A DNA stretch of 64,000 bases from Caprimulgus europaeus (Eukaryota; Chordata; Aves; Caprimulgiformes; Caprimulgidae): assembly GCA_907165065.1 (NCBI GenBank), contig OU015527.1, positions 24,379,686-24,443,685 of the forward strand, in the 5' to 3' direction. Below are positions 10,626-22,525 of this stretch, one piece after another. The translations under genes and the position numbers were made by a program. The notes below the pieces were generated by a model. It searched no databases. It was not told where the DNA came from and worked only from the letters and a program-made list of their open reading frames with translations. The first letter of the stretch is position 1, and every line of letters begins with the position of its first letter.

Positions 10626-13600
10626 TGAGATCCAAAGACAAATGAACACACGCATTGGTTGGAGATGGCAATACCCAGCTTGCTGAGTATATAATTAGTA
10701 GAGGGTTGAAGAGATAAGTTGGATAAAATCTGTATAATGCTGACCAAATGCTCTGTTCAGCAATGGTACTCTGAGAAGTAGCCATTTTTATCCTGGATAT
10801 ATTCTATTGTTTTCTCAGCAGAGGTAGCAGCATACTTCTCCTTTTCAAGGGAGACAGAAGTAACATAGACTAGTTCATAGTCTTCCAGAGTCTTCTGAGT
10901 ACAAAAATGTGTTTTGTCTCACTAAGTTTGTATCACAGAACACTTCTCTGGTTGCTCTGCAGACGTGATGTAATAATGAATGTCAGAGAACTTGCTTCTA
11001 ACATCATATACATCTACCTTTCCATACAGATTTTTGTGTTTCAGATTAAATCCGCTGCAGCGTCTCAGATCCTCAAGTATCCCCCATAAGAAAGATGTCG
11101 GTGCCCTCTGATTTCATGGTTGTAGGTTGCTCTGCTTGCCCTAAAAATTCCAGTGAACTTTGAGATGATGGACAGATAGAAAGCATTGGTGAATTCAAGA
11201 GCAGCTCCCCAGTACTTCTTGGATCCATTGGCTTTTCTTCTGTGCTGACCTTTTCAGCTACATTTCCTTTGTGATTGTATTTTGTCTGTTTTGCTAAGCC
11301 TAATGTCTCCACTCATTTGCAATAACACTCCAAACTACTTCTTCATTTGCATAGCTGGCACTTGGTAGAAGCACCCCTATAAACATTGAGCTGGAAATTA
11401 TTCAGAATACAAAACTCTGCCTGATTTCATTTGGCAGGAAAAAGTCCAGGAGTCGCAGCTGATGGCAGCTATATTTGAATGAAGCACAGTGTGAAAGCAC
11501 TGTCTGGTCTTTCTTCTCCTTTCACTTTTGTCTAAACAAATAATGCCCACAAGAGGTGGAGAGTGAAGATCCCACCTATCACTATATCTTAAATGAGTTA
11601 GTGACTTCTGAAGATTATCATTATGTTATGTTGATTTAAATACATTATTTTGTATAGTGTGGAACTAATTAAAACCAGAGAAGCATTTCTTCCTCTTTTC
11701 TTCTCTCCACCTCAAGGGTATGAATATTATATTGTGTCCCAAGTGTCTCACTGAAAGTTTGTTTCTCCAAGTATGATTTTATCTGTTGTTACACCTAACT
11801 CTAAATTTTGCAAAAAGGTGAAGCTTCTTCACTTAAAACTCATGTTTAAGAGTTGGAAAAACTATACCTTACTGATTCGTTACCAATATATGCCATAAAT
11901 ATTTCCTTTTCCTATTGAGGCTGTTTTATTTTATTTCATGGATGAGGACCTGCTTAGCATCAAAAACAAAAAATAAACTCCATCATAAGACTGGATTATC
12001 TTTAAATCAGTGTGCTGGGCCAGGAGGAAAAAGCATAAACTCATCTAATGAAAGAAATATGGAATTCTCTTAAACAGAAGTGGAATTGTCCAACTTGGTT
12101 TCAAAGTAAAAAGGTGTGTCCAAAAACCCTATAGAGCATTATTTCAAGTTTGCGGAAATCTATTCAGATTCACAAGTGTACTCAGCTTGCAACTAAAAAG
12201 TAAACAATTGCTTCTGGCTTTGAAAACCACTAGAAGCTTTACTGTCTTTATCAAAAGGATAATTTATCGTACTTTCTATATCATTTAGGGGCTTTACCAC
12301 ACTGTCAGTATAGCCTTTGAACAAATGGAGAAAAACCTCTTGATGTTCTGAGGTCACAGACACTTTTGTTCCTGTAATTCTGTGTACAATTATATTTAGA
12401 GGACCACAACTTAATGAACCTTAACAACAGGAAAATATAGACATAATAAATAGAAGAGCAATTTAAGTCTGAATAGAAAATTTTTGTTTATTTTAAGGAT
12501 TATTAAACTCAAAATGATTCTTTTGTTCCTATTGTAGGGGGATTATTTATTTTTTTATAAAGTTAGAGGTCTGTTGTTTTGACTCATTTCAACCGATGTG
12601 CACCATTAAATTATCCTTTTACTTTGTACTTTTTTATTAGGGGCAGATTATTTACTACCAGTGGTTAATTTTTCTTCCATTATTTAAATAAAATCCAAAC
12701 AATAAATTTCTGATTATGTGTATCTTTACATCCTTCTTTTTTTTTTTTTTTAATGTGATTTTGCTTAATACCTGTTACTTGGCTTTTCTCTCTTTTTCAA
12801 GATGCCTATGGGTTTAACCTACATGTAGGCTGTTCTCTTATAATACCATACATGAAGAAATAATATGTTGTCATTTCCTGGAAATAGATAGATGAAGCTC
12901 TGTAATAACATAGGAAAACATAACTGAGCATCAAAACATTTTGATACTCCTCTTTTGTTTAAAATATGTAACATTAAAAATACACTTTTGTTCTTCAGTT
13001 AAAGATTCTATTTTAACCACAAAAATAACAATTTTCAATCTTACTTATTGAAAGCTCAGGGTTTTTTGCAACTGGTAGAACATCTGAAAAACTGTCTAGA
13101 GATTTTAAGTTTTATTTTGATCTAGAATTCTCTACAGAATACAAAATGTTGGATTATTAAACAAATTTGGTTTATTATAGGCACATATATATGTGTAAAT
13201 TATATAGTCTTCTTTATTTTTATTTTTTTTTTTTTTAAAGCTGTTGTTTTTTTTTTTTTTTGGTTCTTCCTACAGTTACTGTGTACCTTAATGCAATTTA
13301 TTCTTGAATGTTGAAGTCAGGAAAAAGTCTGAAGTCAATAGAACAAATCCTTCCTAGGAAATAGATAAACACTCCAGTTGTGATACATTGTTTTGTAAAT
13401 TACCACAAGTATTCAGCAGCAAAAGAAGTAATTGCTAATGTAATCACATACAGCAATTCCAAATCAGATTAAAAAAATTATTTTCCTACCAGGTACAGTT
13501 TTGTTACTTTTATTTTCTTAAGCATTTTATAAATTAGTATTTATCCATGTTTTATTTTATTATACCTGTCAATTAGCTCCAAAAGATCTATCAAAAAACC

Positions 13601-13731
13601 CCACATGTGCATGAGAAAAATTAAATTATGATGGCAGTTCCCTATGGCTAAATGTGTACTACTGGAAAACCCAAAATATACAGAAAGATGAGCCAACATT
13701 GTATGTCTGCCTATGAAAGTCCACTAAAGAT
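10626..13731. other. AT-rich stretch, no recognised element
   Basis: About 3.1 kb without a CR1 or LTR signature. The part from 10630 to 11320 is somewhat less AT-rich and holds two non-repetitive short frames (plus 10907-11089, minus 11073-11312) that I could not identify. The rest is AT-rich with poly-T runs at 12737-12751, 13215-13235 and 13246-13261. Confidence 0.45.
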
Positions 13732-14014
13732 GGTGATCTTCTCCTTGGTATCCAGTAATGGGGTGGGAACAGTTCAAAACTGTGTCAGAGGCGGTTTAGA
13801 CTTGTCATTAAGAAACACTTCTTTACAGAGAGAGTGGTCAAACATTGGAACAAGCTTTCTAGAGAGGTAGTCATAACCCATGTCTGTCAGTGTCTAAGAA
13901 GCATATGGACAACGCCCTTAATTAAGTGCTTTAACTTCTAGTCAGCCCTGAAATGCTTAGGCAGTTGAACTAGATGATCGTGGTACGTCCCTTCCATCTG
14001 AACTATTCTATTCT
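13732..14014 (+). mobile_element. CR1 LINE 3' fragment, plus strand
   Basis: The fragment holds the last ORF2 codons and 3' UTR, with AAGAAACACTTCTTTACAGA and GTGGTCAAACATTGGAACAA. It ends at CTGAACTATTCTATTCT, the ATTCT-type CR1 tail also seen in the large copy ending at 33485. Severely 5'-truncated and diverged. The poly-T/G-rich DNA at 14015-14080 immediately follows the tail. Confidence 0.88.
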
Positions 14015-14734
14015 TTTTGTTTGTTTGCTTGTTTTATTTTGTTTGGGGTTTTTTGTTTTGGTTTGGTTTGGTTTTTTTCCCAAAATACTGATGTACTTTA
14101 ATGTTTAATGTACAAAAAGAGAATAAAGAAATGGATGCTTTGTGAAAAGACTATTGACTAAATGCTTACAAGGTTTCAAATTGTTGACTTTTTATAGAGC
14201 AGTATTGTATTACCTACACCCTAGAGTTCAAAAAGGAATAACACTAGTTAATTAAAAAAGAGAAATCCTGCGTATCCAGAAATGTAATCTCAAATTTTAA
14301 AAAATACATTTTTTATCTGCACCTTCTCCAAGAAAAGAATGTCTGTATTCTTAACTGACCAGCAGGTGATTAATAGAATATTAAATGCTGTAATCACAGA
14401 GATTTATCAGATATTTTAGACAGTTCTGTAAAAGATCCTAAAACATTTGTATCTATTCAGAAAGAAAAAAAAAAAAAGGAAAGATTCCCTGTGGAAACAC
14501 CTAGTATTTACTCAGAATATAAATTATTTTTCAGAGTGTGGAGAATCAAAATAATGAGACTTAAAGAAAGATCATTAACTGTGACACTCTGAGGGCAACA
14601 GCTAATATGCTAAAAAAAAAGAGAAATTTAAGAATTAGAAGTAGTGTACTACTTATACTGACAAGGATAAAAAGAGAAATTTAATTATTATAAGAAGAGA
14701 CAAAGTATTTTTTTTTTCACCTTAATTCAGATTT

Positions 14735-15465
14735 CATAGAACCATAGAATCATGGAATAATAGAATGGTATGTGTTGGAAGGGTCCTTAAATATCATCTA
14801 GTTCCAATGCCCCCTACCATGGACAGGGACACCTTCCACTAGACCAGGTTGCTCAAAGCCTCATCCAACCTGGCCTGGAACACTTCCAGGGCGGGGGCAT
14901 CCACAACTTCTCTGGGAAACCTGTTTCAGCATCTGACCACCCTCACAGTGAAGAATTTCTTCCTAATATCTAATCTAAACCTACCCTGTTCCAGTTTGAA
15001 GCTATTACCCCTTGTTCTGTCACTACCTGCCCTTGTAAAAAGTCCTTCCCCAGCCTTCTTGTAGACTCCCTTCACCTACAGGAAGCCTACCTTAAGGTGT
15101 CCCTGGAACCTTCTCTTCTCCAAGGCTGAACAGCCTCAACTCTCTTAGCCCTTTCTCACAGGAGAGGTGCTCCAGCCCTTTGGCCATCCTCCTGTCCCTC
15201 CTCTAGAATCGCTCCAGTAGGTCCATGTGATCCTTATGTTGGTGGCCCTAGGACTGTATGTATTATTCCAAGTAGGGTCTCACAAGAACGGAGTAGAGGG
15301 GAAGAATCACCTCCCTTGAACTGATGTCCACACTTGTCTTGTTGTCTTGTATCTTCCCAGGATACGGTTGGCCTTCTGGGCTTCAAACATGCATTTCCAG
15401 CTCATGTTGAGCTTCTTGTTCACCAGCACTCCCAAACCCTTCTGCTCAGAGCTGCTCTTGATCTA
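14735..15465 (-). mobile_element. CR1 LINE, 5'-truncated, minus strand
   Basis: It starts with a reversed CR1 tail (CATAGAACCATAGAATCATG) and the 3' UTR words GGAAGGGTCCTTAAATATCA and CATGGACAGGGACACCTTCC. It then runs back through ORF2 C-terminal sequence to about 15465. It shares its 3' end closely with the long copy at 56421-59287 (both have AGACCAGGTTGCTCAAAGCC) and so belongs to the same subfamily. Multiple stops make it non-coding. Confidence 0.95.
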
Positions 15466-18255
15466 TTAATTTAATAATTAAATTCATATAGAGATATGAG
15501 GTTAGATGAAAAAGTAGAAAACATATCTCAACACTCATAAGTTAAGAGAATAAATAGAGTATCATAGAAGAGCAAGTTTAACATTCATACCGTACTGTTA
15601 ATAATATAGAATTTTATATCAGATGTTGTTATGGATTGATATTGTAGACCTGAATTGGTTCAATATAAAAGCCCCATTTCTTCCTCTAGAATATTGCAAG
15701 AATTTAAATGAGTGAACCATTGATTCTTTTCCTGATGGAAAACCTTATTTGATTACATTACATTTTCTATTCAGAAAGACATTTGTATCAAAAAGAAGTG
15801 TAAATGCAAGAGGAACAACAACATAATTAGAGCAATAATTTCTCTGTAAAAAGTATGGCCAAGTATGGGTGAATTTGCTGTCTCTTTTGAGTTCAATCTC
15901 ATTCTCTTGCTTTCACTTTCCCTCTCACTCCTGCTTGGGCCAGTTAATGACCTTGAATACAATTTGTTTCTGAGCTTCATTAAAAAACATTAGTGCTAAC
16001 CAAGAACTTAGCAGAAAACAAATATTTTTCTGCAACTCTCATTAATGTCCACCTTAACTAATATGATTTTTCACGTTACATGATTAACACTCAGTTATTT
16101 TTTCTAGGCAGTGTTAAAATACATGTAAATTAATAGATTCCCTAATATAAGGAATTGTTGAATATTCATAAAACCTCTCAATTTGTTCTTCTGTGTCTTG
16201 TTTTCCTGTAAAAAATAGCTGGTTAAAGCTTTGAATTCTTTTCTTTGGTATACTTATTGCAAGTAGTTAATAATCAGAAATTATCAGAATTAGATAAATT
16301 GAAAGAGATATTGAAGCAAAAGTTTATTTTAGAAGTTTATACTTTATTTAGGCTCTTAAGGTTAAATGACTCAAGTTAGAATATTTTAAGACACAAAAAT
16401 AGCATCTAGATAAAAGATTTTCCTGGAAGCTTGCTCTACAATGGAATTTCAGGATCCTCTGACTGCAACAAAGAAGTTATAAGTTGCCTAAACAATTTGT
16501 CTCAAGCAAGCTTAGCAAAGAAGAATTTTATATCCTGGACTTATGATTTTATTTTAGCCCTCTCAGAACACTGCAACTGATGATCAGAGGGAAGCAGTAA
16601 TTTAATAACAAGGAAATGACATGCAAAAATAAGATATATTAAAATTTATATATTTTATATTTACATACAAAGATTACATATTCCAGTGAAGGTCTGAAAG
16701 GATGTAGCATCAGTGTTAGAATATTAAAGAGAGGAAGAGATGTAACAGTTCCAGAAGTAATTTGATTAAACCCTCTTGAAATTGAGTATTCTATTAAATA
16801 TGAAACTACCTGAAACACAAAACCACTTCTAGCCACAGAACAAGTTTATATGTGTGTAGTAATGCCTACCTGACCTCTACAGAGTGTCATGAAAGTTATG
16901 ATATTAATAATATTAAGCACTACCTTCCAAGTATCTTCATATCAAGAGTTAACACTCCTACAATTTCTAATAATGCATAAAAGTAATTCTAATGCTAATT
17001 GCAACCTTAAATAAGAAAACTTAACCAGTAACATTAAATAGGAAATTAAAAGTCTGGAGTTGGTGGTCATTTCTGAGAATTACAAAAGGGGAAGCTATTT
17101 AGACACTGAAGTTTAAAAATAGCTTGGAGGGGAAGAGTCTGGTTGTAGCTGGTTGAATGTACTAGCATCACTGACAGTTTGACTCTCTAAACAAGTAAGA
17201 AGACATGATTGCATCTACAGGTGATCTACTATTATTGTAAGTAAACATGGTTTTCTGGTTACATAAAAATTGTGGGGTTTTTATTTTCCCTCTTCCACAA
17301 GCTATCAGAAAGGAAAGGGGGAAGGGGAAACACAGTTCAACAAGAATAAATCAAACAAAGCATAAGCATTTTTTGGTTTGATATTAAAGAGCTTAATAAA
17401 GTACATTTATTGGAAAATACACATTATTTTGCATGGCACTTGGAAGTTTTCAGGAGTATGCATCTCCTCTCAGAAAAAAAAAAAAAAAAAGCCTCACTAT
17501 TCTTCAGCATCTATTGCACAATGTGACCACTGTTTAAAATTTGTTCGGCTTTTAAGGTGTGAGAGTATTTTTAAGATATTACACAATGATTGTCATCCCG
17601 ATTCTAGGCCCAACTATCAGAGAAAAAAAGCTCTCAGTAAGGAGCACAAACAAAAATTTGTCTATTTCCCTCCCTCATTAAAAAAAAAATGTAGGGTTTT
17701 AATATTTTTTTTATTTATGACATCCACTCTGTGTATTAAAGAAACCATCAGGTTAGTCACAGGACTGCCCGAGTTACAAATATTGAAAGTGAGTTAAATG
17801 AAGTTTCCTGATAGGTATATAAATTATGGTATTTTGAAAAATACCTTACTGTACAGCAGTATTTAAAAAAATAATATTGCTTGAACTATATATTTTATAG
17901 TGCAGGCATTTAAAGAGCTGTAGTATCAGAGTATGGTAATTGCATCCTCCAGGATGTAATGGAAAATAATTTTTTAAAGATACAGTAATGACATATATTA
18001 CATAGAAAATTAATTTCTAGTAGTGACTAGGTACAAATGTGCATTCCTTTAAAATAAATAAAAAATAACATTTTCTTTCAGGGACGGACATTTTTTTTAA
18101 ATAGTGTAACTGAACTAACACAGTCATCTTTCATTCAAAGATTCAAACCTACTCAGATTTTGCTTCAGTAAAATCATGGATAGACATACATTTTCAGTAT
18201 CACCCAGTTTACGGGAAACTCTGTTTATCAATTTCTATATATGAAATGGATAGGT
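15466..18255. other. AT-rich stretch, nothing recognised
   Basis: About 2.8 kb with an A17 run at 17474-17490 and several short A/T tracts. The 139-codon frame at 17378-17797 is lysine/phenylalanine-rich, crosses the A17 tract and a second A-rich tract, and has no family resemblance, so I regard it as chance. Confidence 0.5.
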
Positions 18256-18310
18256 AATGAAATGAAATGAAATGAAATGAAATGAAATGAAATGAAATGA
18301 AATGAAATGA
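18256..18310. repeat. (AATGA)11 microsatellite
   Basis: Eleven uninterrupted AATGA pentamers, followed by the imperfect continuation AATAGAAATGAAA. It is not attached to a CR1 tail, so it appears to be an independent microsatellite. Its length and purity suggest it is likely to vary between individuals. Confidence 0.98.
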
Positions 18311-19660
18311 AATAGAAATGAAACTCAGTGCATTAAAAGAACTACTGCAGGGTATACACTGTTGCACAAAAAGGGTGGTGAAGCAATTTGTCAGGAAATA
18401 AATCCCCTTGCATTCCATCTCATCCTCAGATACAAGAGGAGCTGGGGGCAGCTGGGCTTAAATCCTGAGTGATGCTCAGTTGAGCACTAGGGGTTTGACA
18501 ACAGCGGACTCACTCGATAGGGCGAAGCACTCCTGTAGCCACAATTTATGGACTCACACAGTTAAACCTGAAGAATTTAGTGGCGTCCAGTGGGGAACAG
18601 TGTGGCTGGTTATGGATAGACACAGTATACTCAAAATGACACTACAAGTCCTGGTGCATTAATTCCAGATTCATTCGATAGTGCCCTGCACCTGCCATCC
18701 AGTCATGATCTATAGACTTTCATGGCCTATCAGGCAGTGCCAAGTGAGAAATTCTGCAGCAATTTAATAAGTGAATAAGGCACTTTGATAAAGCAACAGG
18801 AATTATACAGATTTGTGTGGATTGCTGGTGATAATCTACTGTCTGTAGAGGTATATACAAACATCAAGGTCATAAATTGCTAAAAGTGTTGTTAAAAAAC
18901 CTGTTCTATAAAGATTTCTAAGCCTTCAAGAGAGTTCTCAGGAAAGTATAAATCTTACCCAAAGGCATTCCTATGGGGAGAAGAGAGGCTTAGCCTGTCC
19001 ACTGATCCCAGAGGACAGGGGTCTGCGATGGTATCTTCCCTGACTTGTCCATGATGGTATCTTCCCTAACATCTCCTTTTCCTTGGCCTACTTCTATATT
19101 ATTTTTATCTTCAAGGTGGAGTTTAAGTCACTCCAGTCATACTTTTATCGTAACTGGTAAAAACTCTTTCCATTCCCTTTTAAGGTATAGGTTACCTAAA
19201 ACCTAGAGTGTATACTCAGTAAGGGGCAGGATGGGGTCGGGGGGGAGATTGGTCTTTGAGCCAGAGGTGTGTTTTGGTGTTATCATGACAAAGTTTATTC
19301 AAAGTTCACACAAGGAAGATACTTGTCTACAGGGTGCCAGATTGTCAGCTCAGGATTGCAAACAGATAGTTTATCAGCTTTTTGGCACCTTGAGTCTTCT
19401 GCAGCGATCAACAGAGTTTAGCCAAGGAATCTCCATTCCTGTCTACCCCCCATGTTGATATGCAGACCAGAATCATCAGGGGACAACCCCAGAAAGGATT
19501 CTTTGTGTATCAGTTACATTCTAACCTGGGATCTTCTTGGACATTATACCTCTCCTTAATGTATGAATAATATTAGGGTTGGGGTTTTTTTATTTCTAAG
19601 TTACCTCTAGTAATTATTCCACAACTGTCAGACAATTTCTACAGACATATAAAGTAAAGA
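18311..19660. other. Less AT-rich block, unclassified
   Basis: From about 18420 to 19560 the DNA is richer in GC and in TG/CA words than its surroundings, as many old retroelements are. On the minus strand a TGAATAAACTTTG segment (near 19287-19300) contains a polyadenylation-like signal. A tandem near-duplication lies at 19027-19075 (GATGGTATCTTCCCT(G/A)AC twice). No terminus, target duplication or domain was recognised, so the identity is open: perhaps an old LTR element, perhaps unique DNA. Confidence 0.35.
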
Positions 19661-20632
19661 TGTAATAGTTTCACTGGGCTAGCCCTTGACTAGCAGCCAA
19701 CACAGCCGCTCACCCACTTTCCCCCCACACCCCCAGGGGATAGGGGAGAGGATTGGGGGCAAGAATTAGGAGGCTTGTAGGTTGAGGTAATAATAGAAAT
19801 AAAAGAAAACTTTAAAAAAACCCCAACAACAACAACAAAAAACAACTAAACAACTAATATTAAAATAGCAATGATAATTATAACAGTAATAAGATATGCA
19901 AATGAGTGATAACCTAGTGCAAACTGCTTACCATCCACTGTTAAACCCAGCCCGTTCCCGGATAACAAACCCAGAGAAGCAACAATCCCAAACTGAAAGC
20001 GCGATCCCGGAAGAACCCAAACCCGAGCCCGAGAGAAAACCTGTGCCAATCCCCCCCTCTTTCCGGTCAGACCCGGATAATGCACTAAACATCACAGAAT
20101 CACAGAATATTAGGGATTGGAAGGGACCTCGAAAGATCATCTAGTCCAATCCCCCTGCCGGAGCAGGAACACCTACATGAGATCACACAGGAAGGCGTCC
20201 AGGCGGGTCTTGAATGTCTCCAGAGGAGGAGACTCCACAACCCCCCTGAGCAGCCTGTTCCAGTGCTCTGGCACAGTAAAGAAGTTCTTTCTCAAATTTA
20301 AGCGGAACCTCCTGTGTTCCAGCTTACACCCATTACCCCTTGTCCTATCATCGGTCGTTACTGTGAAGAGCCTGGCCAAACATGATGGGATATGATATGG
20401 AATACTTCATTGGCACATCCAAATGCCAGTTTTGGGTTTTGCTGTTCACTGGGCTTCTCCCTCCCAGACCTAATGCAGCTGTGGACAGCCAAACATGGTG
20501 GCCTTGAGCTCCTGCAGCAACTAATAACATCAGTACTTTTATCAATGAGGTTCTCCTATCAAGTCTGAACTGAAAACACATCTCTTCTAACTACTGAGAA
20601 GAAAATTATCTCTATCCGAGTAAACCAGGACA
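19661..20632 (-). mobile_element. Solo LTR (family B1) split by a CR1
   Basis: The boundaries are exact. The left terminus is TGTAATAGTTTCAC and the right terminus AAACCAGGACA, each flanked by the direct repeat AAAGA (19656-19660 and 20633-20637). The orientation is minus, so the element starts TGTCCTGG at the right. A 5-bp target duplication is what ERVL-like elements make. No internal viral sequence remains, so this is a solo LTR left by recombination between two LTRs. A CR1 (20093-20377) lies inside it with its own 6-bp duplication. Close relatives in the window: 50349-50992 and 46208-46500. Confidence 0.92.
20093..20377 (-). mobile_element. CR1 LINE fragment nested in the B1 LTR
   Basis: The reversed CR1 tail CACAGAATCACAGAATATTA is followed by 3' UTR and ORF2 C-terminal sequence. 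The copy is flanked by AAACAT on both sides (20087-20092 and 20378-20383), where the LTR sequence resumes without a gap, so the CR1 clearly inserted into the LTR. The 285-base length is typical of 5' truncation. It is very similar to 26405-26911 in its 3' part. Confidence 0.95.
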
Positions 20633-22525
20633 AAAGAGAAGAATATAATTTGGAAATAATAGTACCATCTCAGTATGCTAACCAATGGAGTTCCAAAATA
20701 TCTCTGTATTGTAAGTATGCAGAACTCTAAACTTGTATGTATCTGAATTAAAAGTCATTTCACATGCAGCTTAAATATATTGTTATATGTGACTGTAATG
20801 TGTCATCCTTAACACAACTAGAATAATAATGAGGCTCTGTACCGACAAAATATAGTAAGACAATAAAAACTAGAGATGCTAGAAGTAGATTAATTTGGCT
20901 TTTGTTATATTACTTTTTATTTCAGTATCTACAAAGATGTTGTTTATTTTAAAGAAAATCAGAGTGAGTCACGGCACAGGGACATAGACTCACCTTACAT
21001 TTCTTCTCTTTTTGTCCTAAATGATAAATTCCCTTTTTTTATAGTGGTTAATCTCCAGCAAAGACACTCTGATCCTTGGCTGCTTTTAGTCTTAGGCTAC
21101 AACAGTCTCATAGATAAAGCTTCAAAATGTCTCAAGTGAAAAGTGAAGCCAGGTCTTCCAACTCATGCTTGAGAAGTTAACTCAGAAATTTCACGTCACT
21201 GAGAGGAGAGAGATGATAGTTAAAGATTAATTTGTAGTTGTTTGTTCCCTTAGCTTTAAGTATCACTTGGGACAGCTCTTTTCCTAATTGTTCCACCTCT
21301 CAGTTTAAAAGCTTCAGCTTGCTCAGGGAAAGGAAATAATTATCTCTAATTAGAGAAATACATTTTGATTTCAAAACAACTCAAACTGAAAAGTAAAATA
21401 GCATAATTACTGTGCTTATTTTCAAAGGCCTGGAGTTGGTTTTTGGTTTTACTTGTTTGTTTCTTTGTTCTGACTTTGTATTTAGCACACTTGTACAAAT
21501 AAAAAACTTATCAAGGTGGAAATTCATTTAAAAACATTAAAAAGATATACTCTGTCTGTGATAAGAAGCTGTGACATTATGCTTGTGATCTATAGCATAT
21601 AAAACACACTCCTATTTATCAGTAGTCATTGAATTTAATGAAACATGTTCAATCCACTGCTCATTTTCTAGTTGCTATCATTCCACTGGGAGAACCAGCG
21701 TCTTACTTTACAACAACTGTAGTTTCTCCCAGAAAACTGTGCATGTGAATCTGGACTCCATAAAAATGAGTAAAATATGCCATTAAATTATTATTTAAAT
21801 GCAGTGGTTCTTATAGGACTTTCTCAGGGATTGACCTAGTACACCCTCATGCTGGACTATTTGCTATTCTTTTAATCCAGTTTCAAGATGCTGTCCAGGG
21901 TTACTAAATGAATGTTATCTGCAGATGAGATTTTCTGATGAAAACATTTCATATATGATATAGAGCTGCTGAAACAAAATCTTATTAAGATCATGAAATC
22001 TGATCTAAAGCCTGCTGAAGTCAGTAAGAGATATTTTTACAAGTTTTGTAGCAGGCTTAGTTAGCTTTTAATCCATATTTTGTAAGTGAAAAGACTACTC
22101 TTTCTCCAGATTAAATGACAATTTTTCTTAGTTTATTTATATTTCTAATTTCTGAATTGTGGTAATCGTTCTTCAGTCTCAATGCTAAAATCATCCTCTT
22201 GACTTCTCTACTTTGCAACTGCAAAAATGTACCATGCTAAAATATTTATAATAATGAGTACTATGGCTTAAAAGGAAGACTGAATTGACTGAACCCAATT
22301 AGCTAAACTGAAGATTCCCTCACTCTACTACTTTTCATGAAACTGAATTTTATTTCATCTGTTTAACAAAAATGAACCCTTTTTTACTTTTTTAAATGGC
22401 TCTAAAATGAAATTATTTATCGTATGAAAAGCAGTATGGAGAAAGTGAAGTTTGTCAGAGTACATAAAATTCTGTAAAATCAGTACATGTCAATGCAGCT
22501 GAAAATTTGAGCATGTTCTTTGCAT
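20633..22525. other. AT-rich stretch, nothing recognised
   Basis: About 1.9 kb of AT-rich DNA with no repeat terminus, tail or convincing frame. Confidence 0.5.

Noticed and set aside
17378-17797. 139-codon plus-strand frame
   Set aside because: It crosses A17 and another A-rich tract, is lysine-rich and matches no family; best explained by chance.
18581-18600. Primer-site-like TGGCGTCCAGTGGGGA
   Set aside because: It resembles the tRNA-Lys site only if a 2-bp gap is allowed, and no LTR terminus ending in CA lies upstream.
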